A DNA stretch of 64,000 nucleotides from contig CAYOED010000001.1 in the NCBI GenBank assembly GCA_964402925.1, positions 1 to 64,000 of the forward strand. Direction: 5' to 3'. The notes under the pieces were generated by a model. That model was not told the origin of the DNA, searched no databases, and saw nothing but the letters and a program-made list of their open reading frames with translations. Each line of letters starts with the position of its first letter. Position 1 is the first letter of the stretch. This document shows positions 42,861 through 52,318 of the stretch, piece by piece. This stretch comes from Suilimivivens sp964402925. Its GTDB lineage: Bacteria; Bacillota; Clostridia; Lachnospirales; Lachnospiraceae. Made by a program: the position numbers and the translations under genes.

Positions 42861-42884
42861 CACTATGCCGATATCGGCATAGTG
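42861..42884. repeat. 24-bp perfect palindrome at the junction of two truncated genes
   Basis: CACTATGCCGAT followed by its exact reverse complement ATCGGCATAGTG. The 5' ends of two N-terminally truncated genes meet head to head on it. Confidence 0.95.
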
Positions 42885-42886
42885 CA

Positions 42887-43552
42887 GATGACTATGTATT
42901 CCTTCCGGTTCTTGACGGACCTGACGGCACTCATAATGTGACGCTGCGTGGCGGCGGTGGGGTCAACAGCGGACAGCTTAATATTACTAAGGCATGTAAG
43001 AGTCCTGCAAACCTGTTAAAATTCTATGATATGTGGTATGACCCGGAAATCGTTATGCAGCTTCAGTACGGACCTATCGGCATGTACTTTACGGGGCAGG
43101 ATGAAAATGGTGTATGGCTGAGCATTACGGACGAGGAAAGCCGTGAGAAGTATAATAAGGGCGCCGGTGAGCTTAAAGGCGAAAATGAAGTAAATGGTCC
43201 GAAGCTGATACTCAGTGAATATTACGGTTCAACCTTTGAATTGGAGCCAAACGCTGTTTCCCGTCTGACGGATATGTATGAATTCTGGATGCCATATGTG
43301 GATAGCAAGCTTGCTTATCCCAGTGATTGTGTATATACGGGCAGAGAACTGGATGACCTCGACTGGTATAGGGCAAGTTTTGAAAGCGCCGTATCTGAGC
43401 AGGAAGGTCTGTGGATTAAAAACGGCGGACCTACAGATGAAGAATGGGAAAGCTATATTAAACACCTGAAAGATAAATGCGGTATGGATAAACTGCTGGC
43501 TGCGTATCAGGCGGCGTATGACAGGTATTCAGGCAAGGAAAGTACCGAATAA
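42887..43552 (+). pseudogene. C-terminal fragment of a family 1 extracellular solute-binding protein
   Basis: The frame DDYVFLPVLDGPDGTHNVTL, RGGGGVNSGQLNITKACKSP ... ALYAAYQ-type end (MDKLLAAYQAAYDRYSGKES) is the last third of an LplA-type sugar-binding lipoprotein (normally 500-560 aa). No start codon or signal peptide is present; an internal ATG at 42938 has no ribosome site. Removal of seven bases (TAGTGCA) would continue the frame upstream as MPISADDYVF, which suggests the palindrome was created by the junction event. Confidence 0.75.
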
Positions 43553-43564
43553 TTAAAGAGAAAA

Positions 43565-43640
43565 ACACCCGGCCGCTTGGAGGGTGTATATGGAGATATC
43601 AGTATCGGAGCAGAATAGAGCAAAATGTCTGCTCCGATAT
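43565..43640 (+). terminator. Two hairpins after the truncated binding-protein gene
   Basis: ACACCC/GGGTGT (43565-43587) and an 11-bp stem ATCGGAGCAGA (43604-43614) with TCTGCTCCGAT (43628-43638). The following sequence is only moderately T-rich (ATTGGTTATAATTT). Confidence 0.6.
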
Positions 43641-43681
43641 TGGTTATAATTTGGCATCTGCATAAATAATTGTATACTTTG

Positions 43682-43710
43682 TTGTCGCTTAAAAAAGAAC
43701 ATGGTAAAAT
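43682..43710 (+). promoter_or_regulatory. Candidate promoter of the GH32-fructokinase operon
   Basis: TTGTCG (43682-43687) and TAAAAT (43705-43710) with a 17-bp spacer, 33 bp before the ATG at 43744. None of the TGACA-TGTCA dyads of the PTS promoter is seen here. Confidence 0.5.
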
Positions 43711-43743
43711 GTTATGTAAAGGTCATGGAAAAGGAGATTTATT

Positions 43744-45234
43744 ATGACAAGCCAGATTTTGCGCGATGCGCGAAAATATGAAGAAGAAATGGAAAGAAAA
43801 ATTGCGGATGAAACAAGACCTGCATTTCATTTGTCTGCCCGGGTGGGATGGATGAACGACCCGAACGGGTTTTCTTTATATAGAGGGGAATATCATTTAT
43901 TTTATCAATACCATCCGTTTACTCCTTTCTGGGGTCCGATGCATTGGGGACATGCAGTGAGTAAGGACCTTCTGCATTGGGAGTATCTTCCGGTGGCTTT
44001 GGCTCCGGATATGGATTATGACAGGGATGGGTGCTTTTCAGGCAATGCCGTTGTGCTGCCGGACGGAAGGCATTTGCTGATGTATACAGGGGTTTCCAAA
44101 GAAACACAGTCGGATGGAAGTATGCGGGATGTACAGACCCAGTGCCTTGCCATAGGTGATGGGATGGATTATGAAAAATGCATGGAAAATCCTGTGTTGG
44201 ATGAACGTCACCTGCCTGAAGGCGGAAGCAAATATGATTTCCGCGATCCGAAAGTGTGGAGGAAATCCGATGGCTCTTACCGCTGTGTTGTAGCTAACTG
44301 TACTCAGGAACATGACGGTCAGGTGCTTCTTTACAGCAGCCAGGATGGATTTTCGTGGAAGTATGAAAAAATCTTGGCAGCAAATCAAAAGCGTTTTGGG
44401 AGAATGTGGGAATGCCCCGACTTCTTTGCTCTTGATGGAAAACAAGTCCTGATTGTGAGTCCGCAGGATATGATGCCGCAGGGATTTGAGTACCATAACG
44501 GAAATGGGACGCTCTGCTTAATAGGGACTTATGATGAGAATACGGATACCTTCGTGGAAGAGAGCAATCAGGCTATTGATTACGGGATTGATTTTTACGC
44601 GCCTCAGACGATTCTTGCTCCGGATGGAAGAAGGATCATGATCGGATGGATGCAGAACTGGGATACTTGTAATCTTCATGCTCCAAGTCGTCCATGGTTT
44701 GGGCAGATGAGCCTGCCCAGGGAACTCTCCATTAAAAACGGGCGGCTGTATCAGAATCCCATTCGGGAGCTGGAGAACCTGCGCGGTCAGGAAGTAAAGT
44801 ATGAGGATGTCACGTTTACGGATATAATAAAACTGGAGGGGATAAAGGGACGGAAAATCGACATGGAATTATCTGTCCGGCCCGGGGATGAACAAAACCT
44901 TTATCGGAAATTTGCAGTACGTTTTGCACAGAACGATACCTATCAGACTTCCGTTAGTTTCAGACCATATGAATCTATCATAAAAGTGGATAGAAAGCAT
45001 TCGGGTTCCAGAAGGGCGATTATTCATCAGCGCCGCTGTCTTGCAAAAAGTGAAAACGGCAGGATCAAGATCAGGATCATTCTGGATTACTTCAGCGTAG
45101 AGGTCTTTGTGAATGACGGTGAATACGCGCTTTCTGCAACTTTGTATACTGATTCCGCTGTGGATGGCATTTCCTTTTTTGCGGATGGTCAGGTAAATAT
45201 GGATGTGGTGAAATATGATCTGCTGACAGATTAA
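43744..45234 (+). CDS. scrB: GH32 beta-fructosidase (sucrose-6-phosphate hydrolase type)
   Basis: Encodes 496 aa without a signal peptide, so intracellular. The nucleophile Asp39 lies in VGWMNDPNG, Asp168 in YDFRDPKVW, and the acid/base Glu223 in RMWECPDFF; the C-terminal beta-sandwich (about residues 360-496) is complete. GH32 enzymes release fructose from sucrose, sucrose-6-phosphate or fructans; the cytoplasmic location and the neighbouring PTS and fructokinase favour a phosphorylated disaccharide or small fructan. AAAAGGAG precedes the ATG. Confidence 0.92.
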   Translation: MTSQILRDARKYEEEMERKIADETRPAFHLSARVGWMNDPNGFSLYRGEYHLFYQYHPFTPFWGPMHWGHAVSKDLLHWEYLPVALAPDMDYDRDGCFSGNAVVLPDGRHLLMYTGVSKETQSDGSMRDVQTQCLAIGDGMDYEKCMENPVLDERHLPEGGSKYDFRDPKVWRKSDGSYRCVVANCTQEHDGQVLLYSSQDGFSWKYEKILAANQKRFGRMWECPDFFALDGKQVLIVSPQDMMPQGFEYHNGNGTLCLIGTYDENTDTFVEESNQAIDYGIDFYAPQTILAPDGRRIMIGWMQNWDTCNLHAPSRPWFGQMSLPRELSIKNGRLYQNPIRELENLRGQEVKYEDVTFTDIIKLEGIKGRKIDMELSVRPGDEQNLYRKFAVRFAQNDTYQTSVSFRPYESIIKVDRKHSGSRRAIIHQRRCLAKSENGRIKIRIILDYFSVEVFVNDGEYALSATLYTDSAVDGISFFADGQVNMDVVKYDLLTD

Positions 45235-45257
45235 TAAAAATCGAAGGAGAAGGTTAT

Positions 45258-46226
45258 ATGAAGAACTATGATGTTACAGCATTGGGGGAACTGCTGATTG
45301 ATTTCACTGAAAATGGAAAAAGCAGTCAGGGGAATCCATTGTTTGAGGCGAATCCCGGAGGCGCTCCCTGTAATGTGCTGGCAATGCTGTCAAAATTGGG
45401 GCGTAAAACCGCTTTTATTGGAAAGGTGGGAAAAGATTTCTTTGGGGAGCAGTTAAAAGATGCTATTACAGAAGTGGGCATCTGTGCGGAGCACTTGCGT
45501 ATGGATGAAGAAATCCATACCACCCTTGCCATGGTGCATACTTATCCGGATGGCGACAGGGACTTTTCTTTTTACCGTAATCCAGGAGCGGATATGATGC
45601 TTACGGAGGCAGAGGTGCCGGAAGATCTGATCCGGGATTCCAAAATCTTTCATTTCGGAACGCTTTCCATGACACATGAGGATGTGCGGAAGGCGACGAA
45701 AAAAGCGATAGCGATTGCAAAGGAGAGCGGAGCTGTTATTTCTTTTGACCCCAATCTGCGCCCGCCTCTGTGGAAATCGCTGGAGGATGCAAGGAGGCAG
45801 GCGGCATATGGATTTTCCCAGTGCGATGTCTTAAAAATTTCGGACAATGAAATCCAGTGGTTTACAGGGGAAGAGGATTTCGACGCAGGCATTCAAAAGT
45901 TAAGAAGCCAGTATGACATTCCGCTGATCATGCTTTCCATGGGAAAGGAAGGAAGCCGCGCTTACTACAAGGATCTGCGGGTAGAGGTTAGTCCATTCCT
46001 GCAGGAAACGACAATCGAGACAACGGGTGCGGGCGATACCTTTGGAGCATGCTGTCTGCACTATGTGCTGGAACATGGGATGGATGGTCTCGACGAAGAG
46101 AAACTTACCCAGATGCTGACTTTTGCCAATGCGGCAGCTTCTATCGTAACTACCAGAAAAGGCGCGCTTAGGGTAATGCCAGAGGCGGAAGAGGTCAGGG
46201 ACTTTGTGAAAAGCAGAATGAAATGA
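45258..46226 (+). CDS. scrK: Fructokinase, PfkB family
   Basis: Encodes 322 aa. Ribokinase fold: start VTALGELLIDFTENGKSSQG, ANPGGAPCNVLAMLSKLGRK, and catalytic signature ETTGAGDTFGACCLHYVL near residue 255. The NPGGAPxNVA and FDPNLRPPLW segments are typical of bacterial fructokinases (ScrK/FrlD-like). It would phosphorylate the fructose released by the upstream GH32 enzyme, 23 bp away in the same operon. Confidence 0.9.
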   Translation: MKNYDVTALGELLIDFTENGKSSQGNPLFEANPGGAPCNVLAMLSKLGRKTAFIGKVGKDFFGEQLKDAITEVGICAEHLRMDEEIHTTLAMVHTYPDGDRDFSFYRNPGADMMLTEAEVPEDLIRDSKIFHFGTLSMTHEDVRKATKKAIAIAKESGAVISFDPNLRPPLWKSLEDARRQAAYGFSQCDVLKISDNEIQWFTGEEDFDAGIQKLRSQYDIPLIMLSMGKEGSRAYYKDLRVEVSPFLQETTIETTGAGDTFGACCLHYVLEHGMDGLDEEKLTQMLTFANAAASIVTTRKGALRVMPEAEEVRDFVKSRMK

Positions 46227-46246
46227 CAGAAAGATTCATATAAGTA

Positions 46247-46301
46247 AAACAAAGCTGATGGGGCTGTGCATATTTACAGCCGGTCGGCTTTGTTTCTTTT
46301 T
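46247..46301 (+). terminator. Terminator between fructokinase and 1-phosphofructokinase genes
   Basis: AAACAAAGC pairs with GCTTTGTTT across an inner GGCTGT/ACAGCC stem, followed by CTTTTT. It separates the GH32 operon from the next gene, at least partly. Confidence 0.85.
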
Positions 46302-46324
46302 AAAAGGAATGAGGAGGAAATAGG

Positions 46325-47254
46325 ATGATATACACGGTTACTTTCAATCCGTCATTGGATTATATCGTTTCGGTAGACGATTTCAGACTGGGAATGACGA
46401 ATCGGACGGCTTCTGAGCTGCTGCTTCCGGGAGGGAAGGGACTTAATGTTTCAATGGTACTTGGAAATCTGGGAATTGAGAATACGGCGCTGGGTTTTGT
46501 AGCTGGATTTACGGGAGATGAGATTGTCCGGCGTATAGAAAAAATAGGTGTGAAATCTGATCTGATTCCGATTGAAAATGGAGTTTCGAGAATTAATTTA
46601 AAATTGAAGTCCATCGAGGGAACGGAGATTAATGGCTGCGGGCCCGAAATAAGTGAGGAGAATGTAAAGAAGTTGATGGAGAAGCTGGATGTCCTAAAAA
46701 CTGGAGATGTACTTGTGCTTGCCGGAAGCATTCCGAATTCCATGCCGGATGATATCTATAAAAGAATTATGGAAAGGCTTGCTGGACATGATATCATGAT
46801 TGCGGTGGATGCCACAAAAGATTTGCTGATCCATGTGTTGGAGTATCATCCCTTTTTGATAAAGCCCAATAACCATGAACTTGGTGAGATTTTTGGGGTA
46901 GAACTTAAGACCAGAGAAGAGGTAGTTCCCTATGCAAAGAAAATGCAGGAGATGGGAGCGGTCAATGTTCTGGTTTCCATGGCAGGCGAGGGCGCAGTGC
47001 TGGCAGCGGGAGACGGGAGCGTTTGGGATATGCCTGCGCCGAAAGGAAAACTGGTAAATGGGGTGGGAGCCGGAGACTCCATGGTGGCAGGGTTCCTTGC
47101 AGGCTGGATGGAAAAACAGGATTATGGTCATGCTTTCTGTATGGGCGTAGCGGCAGGCAGCGCAAGTGCATTTTCCGAATTGCTTGCAACGAGAGAAGAG
47201 GTGGAAACGGTATATAAACAAGTGCGGTTGGGGAAGGTTTCTTTTTGCAAATAG
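46325..47254 (+). CDS. pfkB: 1-phosphofructokinase
   Basis: Encodes 309 aa. MIYTVTFNPSLDYIVSVDDF, LLPGGKGLNVSMVLGNLGIE and LVNGVGAGDSMVAGFLAGWM (catalytic Asp) mark the FruK/LacC branch of PfkB kinases, which convert fructose-1-phosphate to fructose-1,6-bisphosphate. That product fits sugar entering through a LevDEFG-like fructose PTS. GAGGAGG precedes the ATG. The frame that follows overlaps only in an unused reading. Confidence 0.9.
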   Translation: MIYTVTFNPSLDYIVSVDDFRLGMTNRTASELLLPGGKGLNVSMVLGNLGIENTALGFVAGFTGDEIVRRIEKIGVKSDLIPIENGVSRINLKLKSIEGTEINGCGPEISEENVKKLMEKLDVLKTGDVLVLAGSIPNSMPDDIYKRIMERLAGHDIMIAVDATKDLLIHVLEYHPFLIKPNNHELGEIFGVELKTREEVVPYAKKMQEMGAVNVLVSMAGEGAVLAAGDGSVWDMPAPKGKLVNGVGAGDSMVAGFLAGWMEKQDYGHAFCMGVAAGSASAFSELLATREEVETVYKQVRLGKVSFCK

Positions 47255-47292
47255 CAGGCAGAGATGCTATACTTGACAAAGAGGTGAAAAGC

Positions 47293-48504
47293 ATGGATAT
47301 AAGGATGAAGAAAAAAATCGTAGGCAGTCTTGCGGGGTTTTTCCTTGCCGGAATTCTGGTCGGATGCAATGGAACAGAACAGAGAGAAACCGATTCAGAG
47401 AAAGTCCAGGAGACAACAGTGAATATAGAGACACAGCAGAAGCAGAGGGAGGCAGCCCGGATAGATCCGATGGAGGAGCTGCTGGAGGATTATTATGGAG
47501 ATTATCAGGAAGAAGGGGGAGAGATTGCTTTTGTGTCAGACGGCGTAGTTATGGACGGAAATTATAATGAAGCCATTTATGAAGGAATTCAGATGTATGC
47601 ATTGGCAGCAGGCGTTTCTTTTTCTTATTACAATGTGGAGGAGGACAATTTTGAAGGGCATCTTAAGACTATTGAGGATGCGATTCTGAATCAGGCAAAA
47701 ATCGTGGTCTGTGCAGGATATGATTTTCAGGAGGCAGTGGGTGAACTGCAGGATGATTATCCGGAGGTTTCCTTTTTAATGATTGACGGGGTTCCTGTTG
47801 ATATTAAGGGGAGACCGATAGAAATAAAGGAAAACGTACACTGTGTTCTATTTAAGGAGGAGCAATCAGGTTATCTGGCAGGTTATATGGCAGTTTTGGA
47901 AGGATACCGCAAACTGGGATTTATTGGAGGAAAAGAGGAATCATCTGTAATCAGGTACGGATATGGTTTTCTACAGGGAATCGATGATGCGGCTAGAGAG
48001 ATGGATCTTTCAGATGTGGCGGTGAACTATTGGTATACTGGGACGTTTCAGTCAAACGAGGAAATTTTTGAGCAGGCAGCGCAGTGGTATGCAGAAGGAA
48101 CGGAGATTATTTTTGCCTGTGGAGGATTTCTTTACACGTCTGTTCTGGAAGCGGCAAATAAAGAGGACGGTCTGCTTATCGGGGTAGATGTGGATCAAAA
48201 TAAACTTTCGGAGCGTTTTCTGACCTGTGCCGAAAAGGATATTGCAAATGCGATAGTGATTTCACTGGATGATTATTATGCAGCAGGCAGGAAATGGTCC
48301 GAGGCGTTTGCCGGGCAGGATGTGCGGTATGGGGTGGAAGATAACTGCACAGGAATTCCGGTTTTGAAGACAGAGTGGAGATTTAAGAATGTCACGATGG
48401 GAGATTATTATGAATTATATACACGGGTAAAGCAGGGAGAGCTATCTGTGTCAGATGAGACTGAAAGGCAGCCGCAGGTGTCAGTGACTGTGAATTATAA
48501 GTAA
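47293..48504 (+). CDS. BmpA-like substrate-binding lipoprotein
   Basis: Encodes 403 aa. Signal peptide with lipobox LAGILVGC (Cys about 23). The mature part has the PBP1 fold of the basic membrane protein family: EIAFVSDGVVMDGNYNEAIY, KIVVCAGYDFQEAVGELQDD, YLAGYMAVLEGYRKLGFIGG and IFACGGFLYTSVLEAANKED. Family members bind nucleosides, but the ligand here is unknown. No cognate ATPase or permease lies near, so it is an orphan. GAGGTG precedes ATG 47293. Confidence 0.85.
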   Translation: MDIRMKKKIVGSLAGFFLAGILVGCNGTEQRETDSEKVQETTVNIETQQKQREAARIDPMEELLEDYYGDYQEEGGEIAFVSDGVVMDGNYNEAIYEGIQMYALAAGVSFSYYNVEEDNFEGHLKTIEDAILNQAKIVVCAGYDFQEAVGELQDDYPEVSFLMIDGVPVDIKGRPIEIKENVHCVLFKEEQSGYLAGYMAVLEGYRKLGFIGGKEESSVIRYGYGFLQGIDDAAREMDLSDVAVNYWYTGTFQSNEEIFEQAAQWYAEGTEIIFACGGFLYTSVLEAANKEDGLLIGVDVDQNKLSERFLTCAEKDIANAIVISLDDYYAAGRKWSEAFAGQDVRYGVEDNCTGIPVLKTEWRFKNVTMGDYYELYTRVKQGELSVSDETERQPQVSVTVNYK

Positions 48505-48517
48505 GTGTAGGAGAATG

Positions 48518-50275
48518 ATGGTGCATAGGAAAATTTGGAAAATAAGAAAAAGGCTTCTTTTTTTGTCTGCAGGTATGGTGTTGCTGGCAGGACTTTTATA
48601 CGGCTGTGGGGAACAGGTGCCTGCCGGCGGAGAAAATGTTATAACGGGGAACCGAGAAGAAACAGGAGAAGCAAAAGGAGAAGAAGATAAAGCACAATTG
48701 GAAGAAGTTGAATTAGAGCAGCTTGCCCGGGGAGAGGTGCAGATGTCGGTAAAGGATTTGGCGGACTATGCCTCCGGTACGGCCATGCTTGATGAGGATG
48801 CACCGGAACAGATGGTATATTCCCTTGAGATGCCGCAGATTCCGGAGAGCGATGATGCGTATTTGTACTTGTTTGCAACGGAATCTTATGAGGATACAGA
48901 AAAAGTGTCAGGTGAGCCGGTAGCGGTCTGGAAAAAAGGAAGAACATCTGAGGTTTCTTTTGATTATGAAGAGGAATATTTGTTCAAGCTGTTCGTTCCC
49001 ACGCTTCTGATAAAGGGAAAGTATGTCCCCGTAGGAACGGGAATTTATCTGTTAAATCCGGAAGCGCTGGCGGACAATCAGGACGATTATCCGGATATGG
49101 GGTCAAAAAAGGGAGTCTTGCTGGATCCTACGATGCTGGGAACGAAGGAACTGACAGATTTGGAAGTGAAGCATACCATTTATAACATTCCTTTATCTCT
49201 GATTATGGGAGAGACTACAGATGAAAATTTTCCTACAATCGTATACACTTACGAAGGGAAGGACTACTATTTTAATGGGCAGATAATAAGTGAATACGAT
49301 GGGTTGTTTTCTTATCTGGCAAGTATAGGAATGTGTTCCACGGCAGTGGTATTGAATGATTGGAATGATGCACATATGGAGATGATTCATCCCAAAGCAA
49401 GAAATCAGAAAAGCGGCGCTTATTACTATATGTTCAATACCGCGGAAGAAGAGGGAATAAAGGAACTTGAGGCGGTGGCAAGCTTCCTTGCCGGACGGTA
49501 TTCCGATGGGGAGCACGGTATGGTGCATAATTGGGTGATAGCCAATGAAATCAACCAGTTCAAAACGTGGAATTATATGAATACGAAGGACCCGGTATAT
49601 TATGCACAGGAATTTGAAAAATCTTTACGCATTTTCTATCAGGCGATCAAAAGCAGGTATGCCAATGCAAGAGTGTATTTCAGCGTAGACCATGACTGGA
49701 ACAGCAACGGCGGAAACAACAGGGACTATTTTAATGCAAAGGATTTGATTGCTGCATTTAATGATGCGGCAACAGAACATGGAAATTATGACTGGGGTAT
49801 TGCAATCCATCCTTATCCGGAACCGCTTACCCGTGTAAACTACTGGTCTTCAGAATGTGATAAGACCCAGGAAGCAGAAGTTCTTACGATTATGAACCTC
49901 AATGTGCTGACAGATTTTTTAGGGCAGGAGGAATATCTGGATAGGTCAGGAGAGATGAGAAGCATCACGATTACAGAGTTGGGATTTTCGTCCAAATCAG
50001 GAGAGAAGCTTCAGGCGGCGGCATTTGCCTATTGTTATTTTATTGTGGATGCAAATCCATACATAGACGCTTTTATTTTGAACAGGCAGACAGATGCTCC
50101 GGAGGAAGTGGTGAGCGGACTTGCCTTCGGCCTTTATGAATATGACCATTCAGAGAAATATCTGAAAGAGGTCTTCCGCTATATTGATACTGACAGGGCC
50201 CAGGAATACATGGATTTCATGTTGAACATATTGGGGGCGGAGAGCCTGGAGGAGGCTCTTAGCTGGGCGGAGTAG
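48518..50275 (+). CDS. DUF5722 lipoprotein (putative glycoside hydrolase-like)
   Basis: Encodes 585 aa. The leader ends AGLLYGCG (lipobox), followed by an acidic linker (EEDKAQLEEVELEQ). Residues about 250-560 form the DUF5722 domain, a TIM-barrel-like module with VHNWVIANEINQFKTWNYMN, ARVYFSVDHDWNSNGGNNRD, YDWGIAIHPYPEPLTRVNYW and SITITELGFSS; the E in NEIN and in TELGF sit where clan A hydrolases have catalytic glutamates (inference). Starts possible at 48515, 48518 (ATG) and 48521 (GTG). Its last 17 bp overlap the convergent nudC. Confidence 0.85.
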   Translation: MVHRKIWKIRKRLLFLSAGMVLLAGLLYGCGEQVPAGGENVITGNREETGEAKGEEDKAQLEEVELEQLARGEVQMSVKDLADYASGTAMLDEDAPEQMVYSLEMPQIPESDDAYLYLFATESYEDTEKVSGEPVAVWKKGRTSEVSFDYEEEYLFKLFVPTLLIKGKYVPVGTGIYLLNPEALADNQDDYPDMGSKKGVLLDPTMLGTKELTDLEVKHTIYNIPLSLIMGETTDENFPTIVYTYEGKDYYFNGQIISEYDGLFSYLASIGMCSTAVVLNDWNDAHMEMIHPKARNQKSGAYYYMFNTAEEEGIKELEAVASFLAGRYSDGEHGMVHNWVIANEINQFKTWNYMNTKDPVYYAQEFEKSLRIFYQAIKSRYANARVYFSVDHDWNSNGGNNRDYFNAKDLIAAFNDAATEHGNYDWGIAIHPYPEPLTRVNYWSSECDKTQEAEVLTIMNLNVLTDFLGQEEYLDRSGEMRSITITELGFSSKSGEKLQAAAFAYCYFIVDANPYIDAFILNRQTDAPEEVVSGLAFGLYEYDHSEKYLKEVFRYIDTDRAQEYMDFMLNILGAESLEEALSWAE

Positions 50276-51128
50276 ATCCTTCTTTAAATTTGATAATCAT
50301 TTCCCTGGTGAGACTGATGTGGTCATCCTCCAGGGAAATTTCATCTCTGTGAAACCAGCCGGCTTCCGACAATTCACTGGTATCTAAGGTGATTTGATCG
50401 GAGCCGTCCAGGTCGCAGAAGAATCCCATCAAAAGACTTCCGGAAAAAGCCCAGGGCTGGCTTTTGTAATAACGGATATTTTTTACTTTAAGCCCTACTT
50501 CTTCCATCACTTCCCTTTGGACGGTCTGTTCTGCACTTTCCCCGATTTCGGTAAAACCGGCAATGAGGGCATAATTGGTGTACGCTCGTCCCGCATATTT
50601 GCTCATCAGTATTTTATCTCCGTTTATAACGCCTACTATGACGGCGGGAGAAATTCTTGGATAAACCGTATTGTGACAGTCGGGGCAAAAGAGCATCCTC
50701 TCCTTATGATCGGGAATCATTTTATGCCCGCATCGCCCGCAAAACCGGTTGGTCTGGTACCAGCCAAAAAGATGATGGGCGGTGATGCCGGCAAAGGCAG
50801 TATGTCTGGAAGAGGCGGTGCGGAAAATCCGTACATCCTCGTAAGCATAGCCGGGGAGAAGGATTGCCGGCGAGGGGGCAGTAGGGTATGCTAAAAAGTA
50901 TTTATAGCTGTCTATAGAAAATAAATAGTGGTAAGTACACTCGTATTTTCCCAATTCTTTCCGTGTAGGGAAACGAAGCTTTTTATCTTGATTTTCTTTC
51001 AAATGGAACCGCAGCAGAGCGGTATGCTGGTCAAAGACAAGAATAAAGTCATTTTCTTCCGGTTCTATATCTTTATATTCATTGTGATAAATCTGGGGAT
51101 AAATATCCTGTATCATTTTTAAATACAC
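50259..51128 (-). CDS. nudC: NAD+ diphosphatase (NADH pyrophosphatase)
   Basis: Encodes 289 aa. The N-terminal NUDIX-like domain is followed by a zinc ribbon (CGRCGHKM ... LFCPDCHNTVYPR) and the NUDIX box ALIAGFTEIGESAEQTVQRE, VMEEVGLKV, then the NudC-specific YYKSQPWAFSGSLLMGFF (SQPWPFPxS-like). It cleaves NAD(H) and removes NAD caps from RNA in bacteria. Its 3' end overlaps the DUF5722 gene by 17 bp, so the two genes converge without a shared terminator. Confidence 0.93.
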   Translation of the reverse strand: MYLKMIQDIYPQIYHNEYKDIEPEENDFILVFDQHTALLRFHLKENQDKKLRFPTRKELGKYECTYHYLFSIDSYKYFLAYPTAPSPAILLPGYAYEDVRIFRTASSRHTAFAGITAHHLFGWYQTNRFCGRCGHKMIPDHKERMLFCPDCHNTVYPRISPAVIVGVINGDKILMSKYAGRAYTNYALIAGFTEIGESAEQTVQREVMEEVGLKVKNIRYYKSQPWAFSGSLLMGFFCDLDGSDQITLDTSELSEAGWFHRDEISLEDDHISLTREMIIKFKEGSTPPS

Positions 51129-51211
51129 GCTTTCTATTTCAGTTTTCTATTGAAATTTTAGTATATGATATACGATTCGAATAGTCAAATTTTAAATAAT
51201 AAGCAAATGGA

Positions 51212-51240
51212 TTGAAAAAAACACCCTTGTAATATAAAAT
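51212..51240 (+). promoter_or_regulatory. Candidate promoter of the prmA-rsmE operon
   Basis: TTGAAA (51212-51217) and TAAAAT (51235-51240) with a 17-bp spacer in the 180-bp divergent region between nudC and prmA. Confidence 0.45.
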
Positions 51241-51308
51241 TATATTTAGTTTTGTTTTCGTGTAAGAAAATAAAACCAAGTAGAATTTGGTTGGAAGGAA
51301 TTGGAAAA

Positions 51309-52298
51309 ATGAAGTGGATGAAATTCAGAATTAAAACAATTACAGATGCTGAGGATATCATTATCAGCACCTTATACGATATAGGTCTTGAAGGAGCGCA
51401 GATTGAGGACAAGGTTCCCCTTACTGCACTGGAAAAGGAGCAGATGTTTGTAGATATTCTCCCAGAGGGACCGGAGGATGACGGCATTGCTTATCTCAGC
51501 TTTTTTGTGGAAGAAAAAGAAGACGGCGCACTGCTGATGAATGGAGAGGAAACCACGGCACAGGCGGTTCTGGAAAATGTGAAGAAAGAGCTTGAAGAGC
51601 TTCGTGATTTTATGGATATCGGAGAAGGAAGTGTTGTCATAGAGGAGACAGAGGATATTGACTGGATCAACAACTGGAAACAGTATTTTCATCAGTTTAC
51701 CATAGATGACGTTCTGGTGATCCCCTCATGGGAGGAAGCAGCGCCGGAGGATCAGAATAAGATGATTCTTCATATTGATCCGGGAACTGCGTTCGGGACG
51801 GGGATGCATGATACCACCCAGCTTTGTATCAGGGCGCTGCGTAAATATATCACGCCAGATACCAGACTGCTGGATGTGGGAACCGGAAGCGGCATTTTGG
51901 CGATTCTTTCCATTATGTTTGGCGCACGCAGCGCGGTGGGAACGGATCTTGATCCCTGTGCTATAGAGGCAGTCAGGGAAAATAAGGAGGCAAACGGCAT
52001 TCCGGATGAAGCGTTTAAGTTGATTATCGGAAATATTATTACAGAGCGGGAAATTCAGGAGCAGGTAGGATACGAGTGCTACGATATTGTTGCCGCTAAT
52101 ATTCTGGCGGAGGTTTTGGTACCTCTTACCCCTGTTATCGTGAATCATTTGAAAAAGGGAGGTATCTATATTACCTCCGGTATCATTGACGATAAGGAAC
52201 AGACTGTGGTGGATGCGGTAAAGGCAGCAGGACTGGAAGTGCTTGAAGTAAACCATCAGGGAGAATGGGTCGGCGTTGTTGCGCGCAAAAATAGATAA
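51309..52298 (+). CDS. prmA: Ribosomal protein L11 methyltransferase
   Basis: Encodes 329 aa. N-terminal substrate domain (MKWMKFRIKTITDAEDIIIS) then a SAM domain with DPGTAFGTGMHDTTQLCIRA, LLDVGTGSGILAILSIMFGA and DIVAANILAEVLVPL. GGAAGGAATTGGAAAA precedes ATG 51309; earlier in-frame codons at 51252 have no ribosome site. Methylates L11 in the ribosome. Followed by rsmE, as in many Firmicutes. Confidence 0.95.
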   Translation: MKWMKFRIKTITDAEDIIISTLYDIGLEGAQIEDKVPLTALEKEQMFVDILPEGPEDDGIAYLSFFVEEKEDGALLMNGEETTAQAVLENVKKELEELRDFMDIGEGSVVIEETEDIDWINNWKQYFHQFTIDDVLVIPSWEEAAPEDQNKMILHIDPGTAFGTGMHDTTQLCIRALRKYITPDTRLLDVGTGSGILAILSIMFGARSAVGTDLDPCAIEAVRENKEANGIPDEAFKLIIGNIITEREIQEQVGYECYDIVAANILAEVLVPLTPVIVNHLKKGGIYITSGIIDDKEQTVVDAVKAAGLEVLEVNHQGEWVGVVARKNR

Positions 52299-52318
52299 TA
52301 GAAGGGCATGTCGCTAAT

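Noticed and set aside
42938..43552. Complete gene starting at ATG 42938
   Set aside because: No ribosome site, and the frame continues upstream with conserved binding-protein residues (DDYVFLPVLDGPDG); it is a truncated gene.
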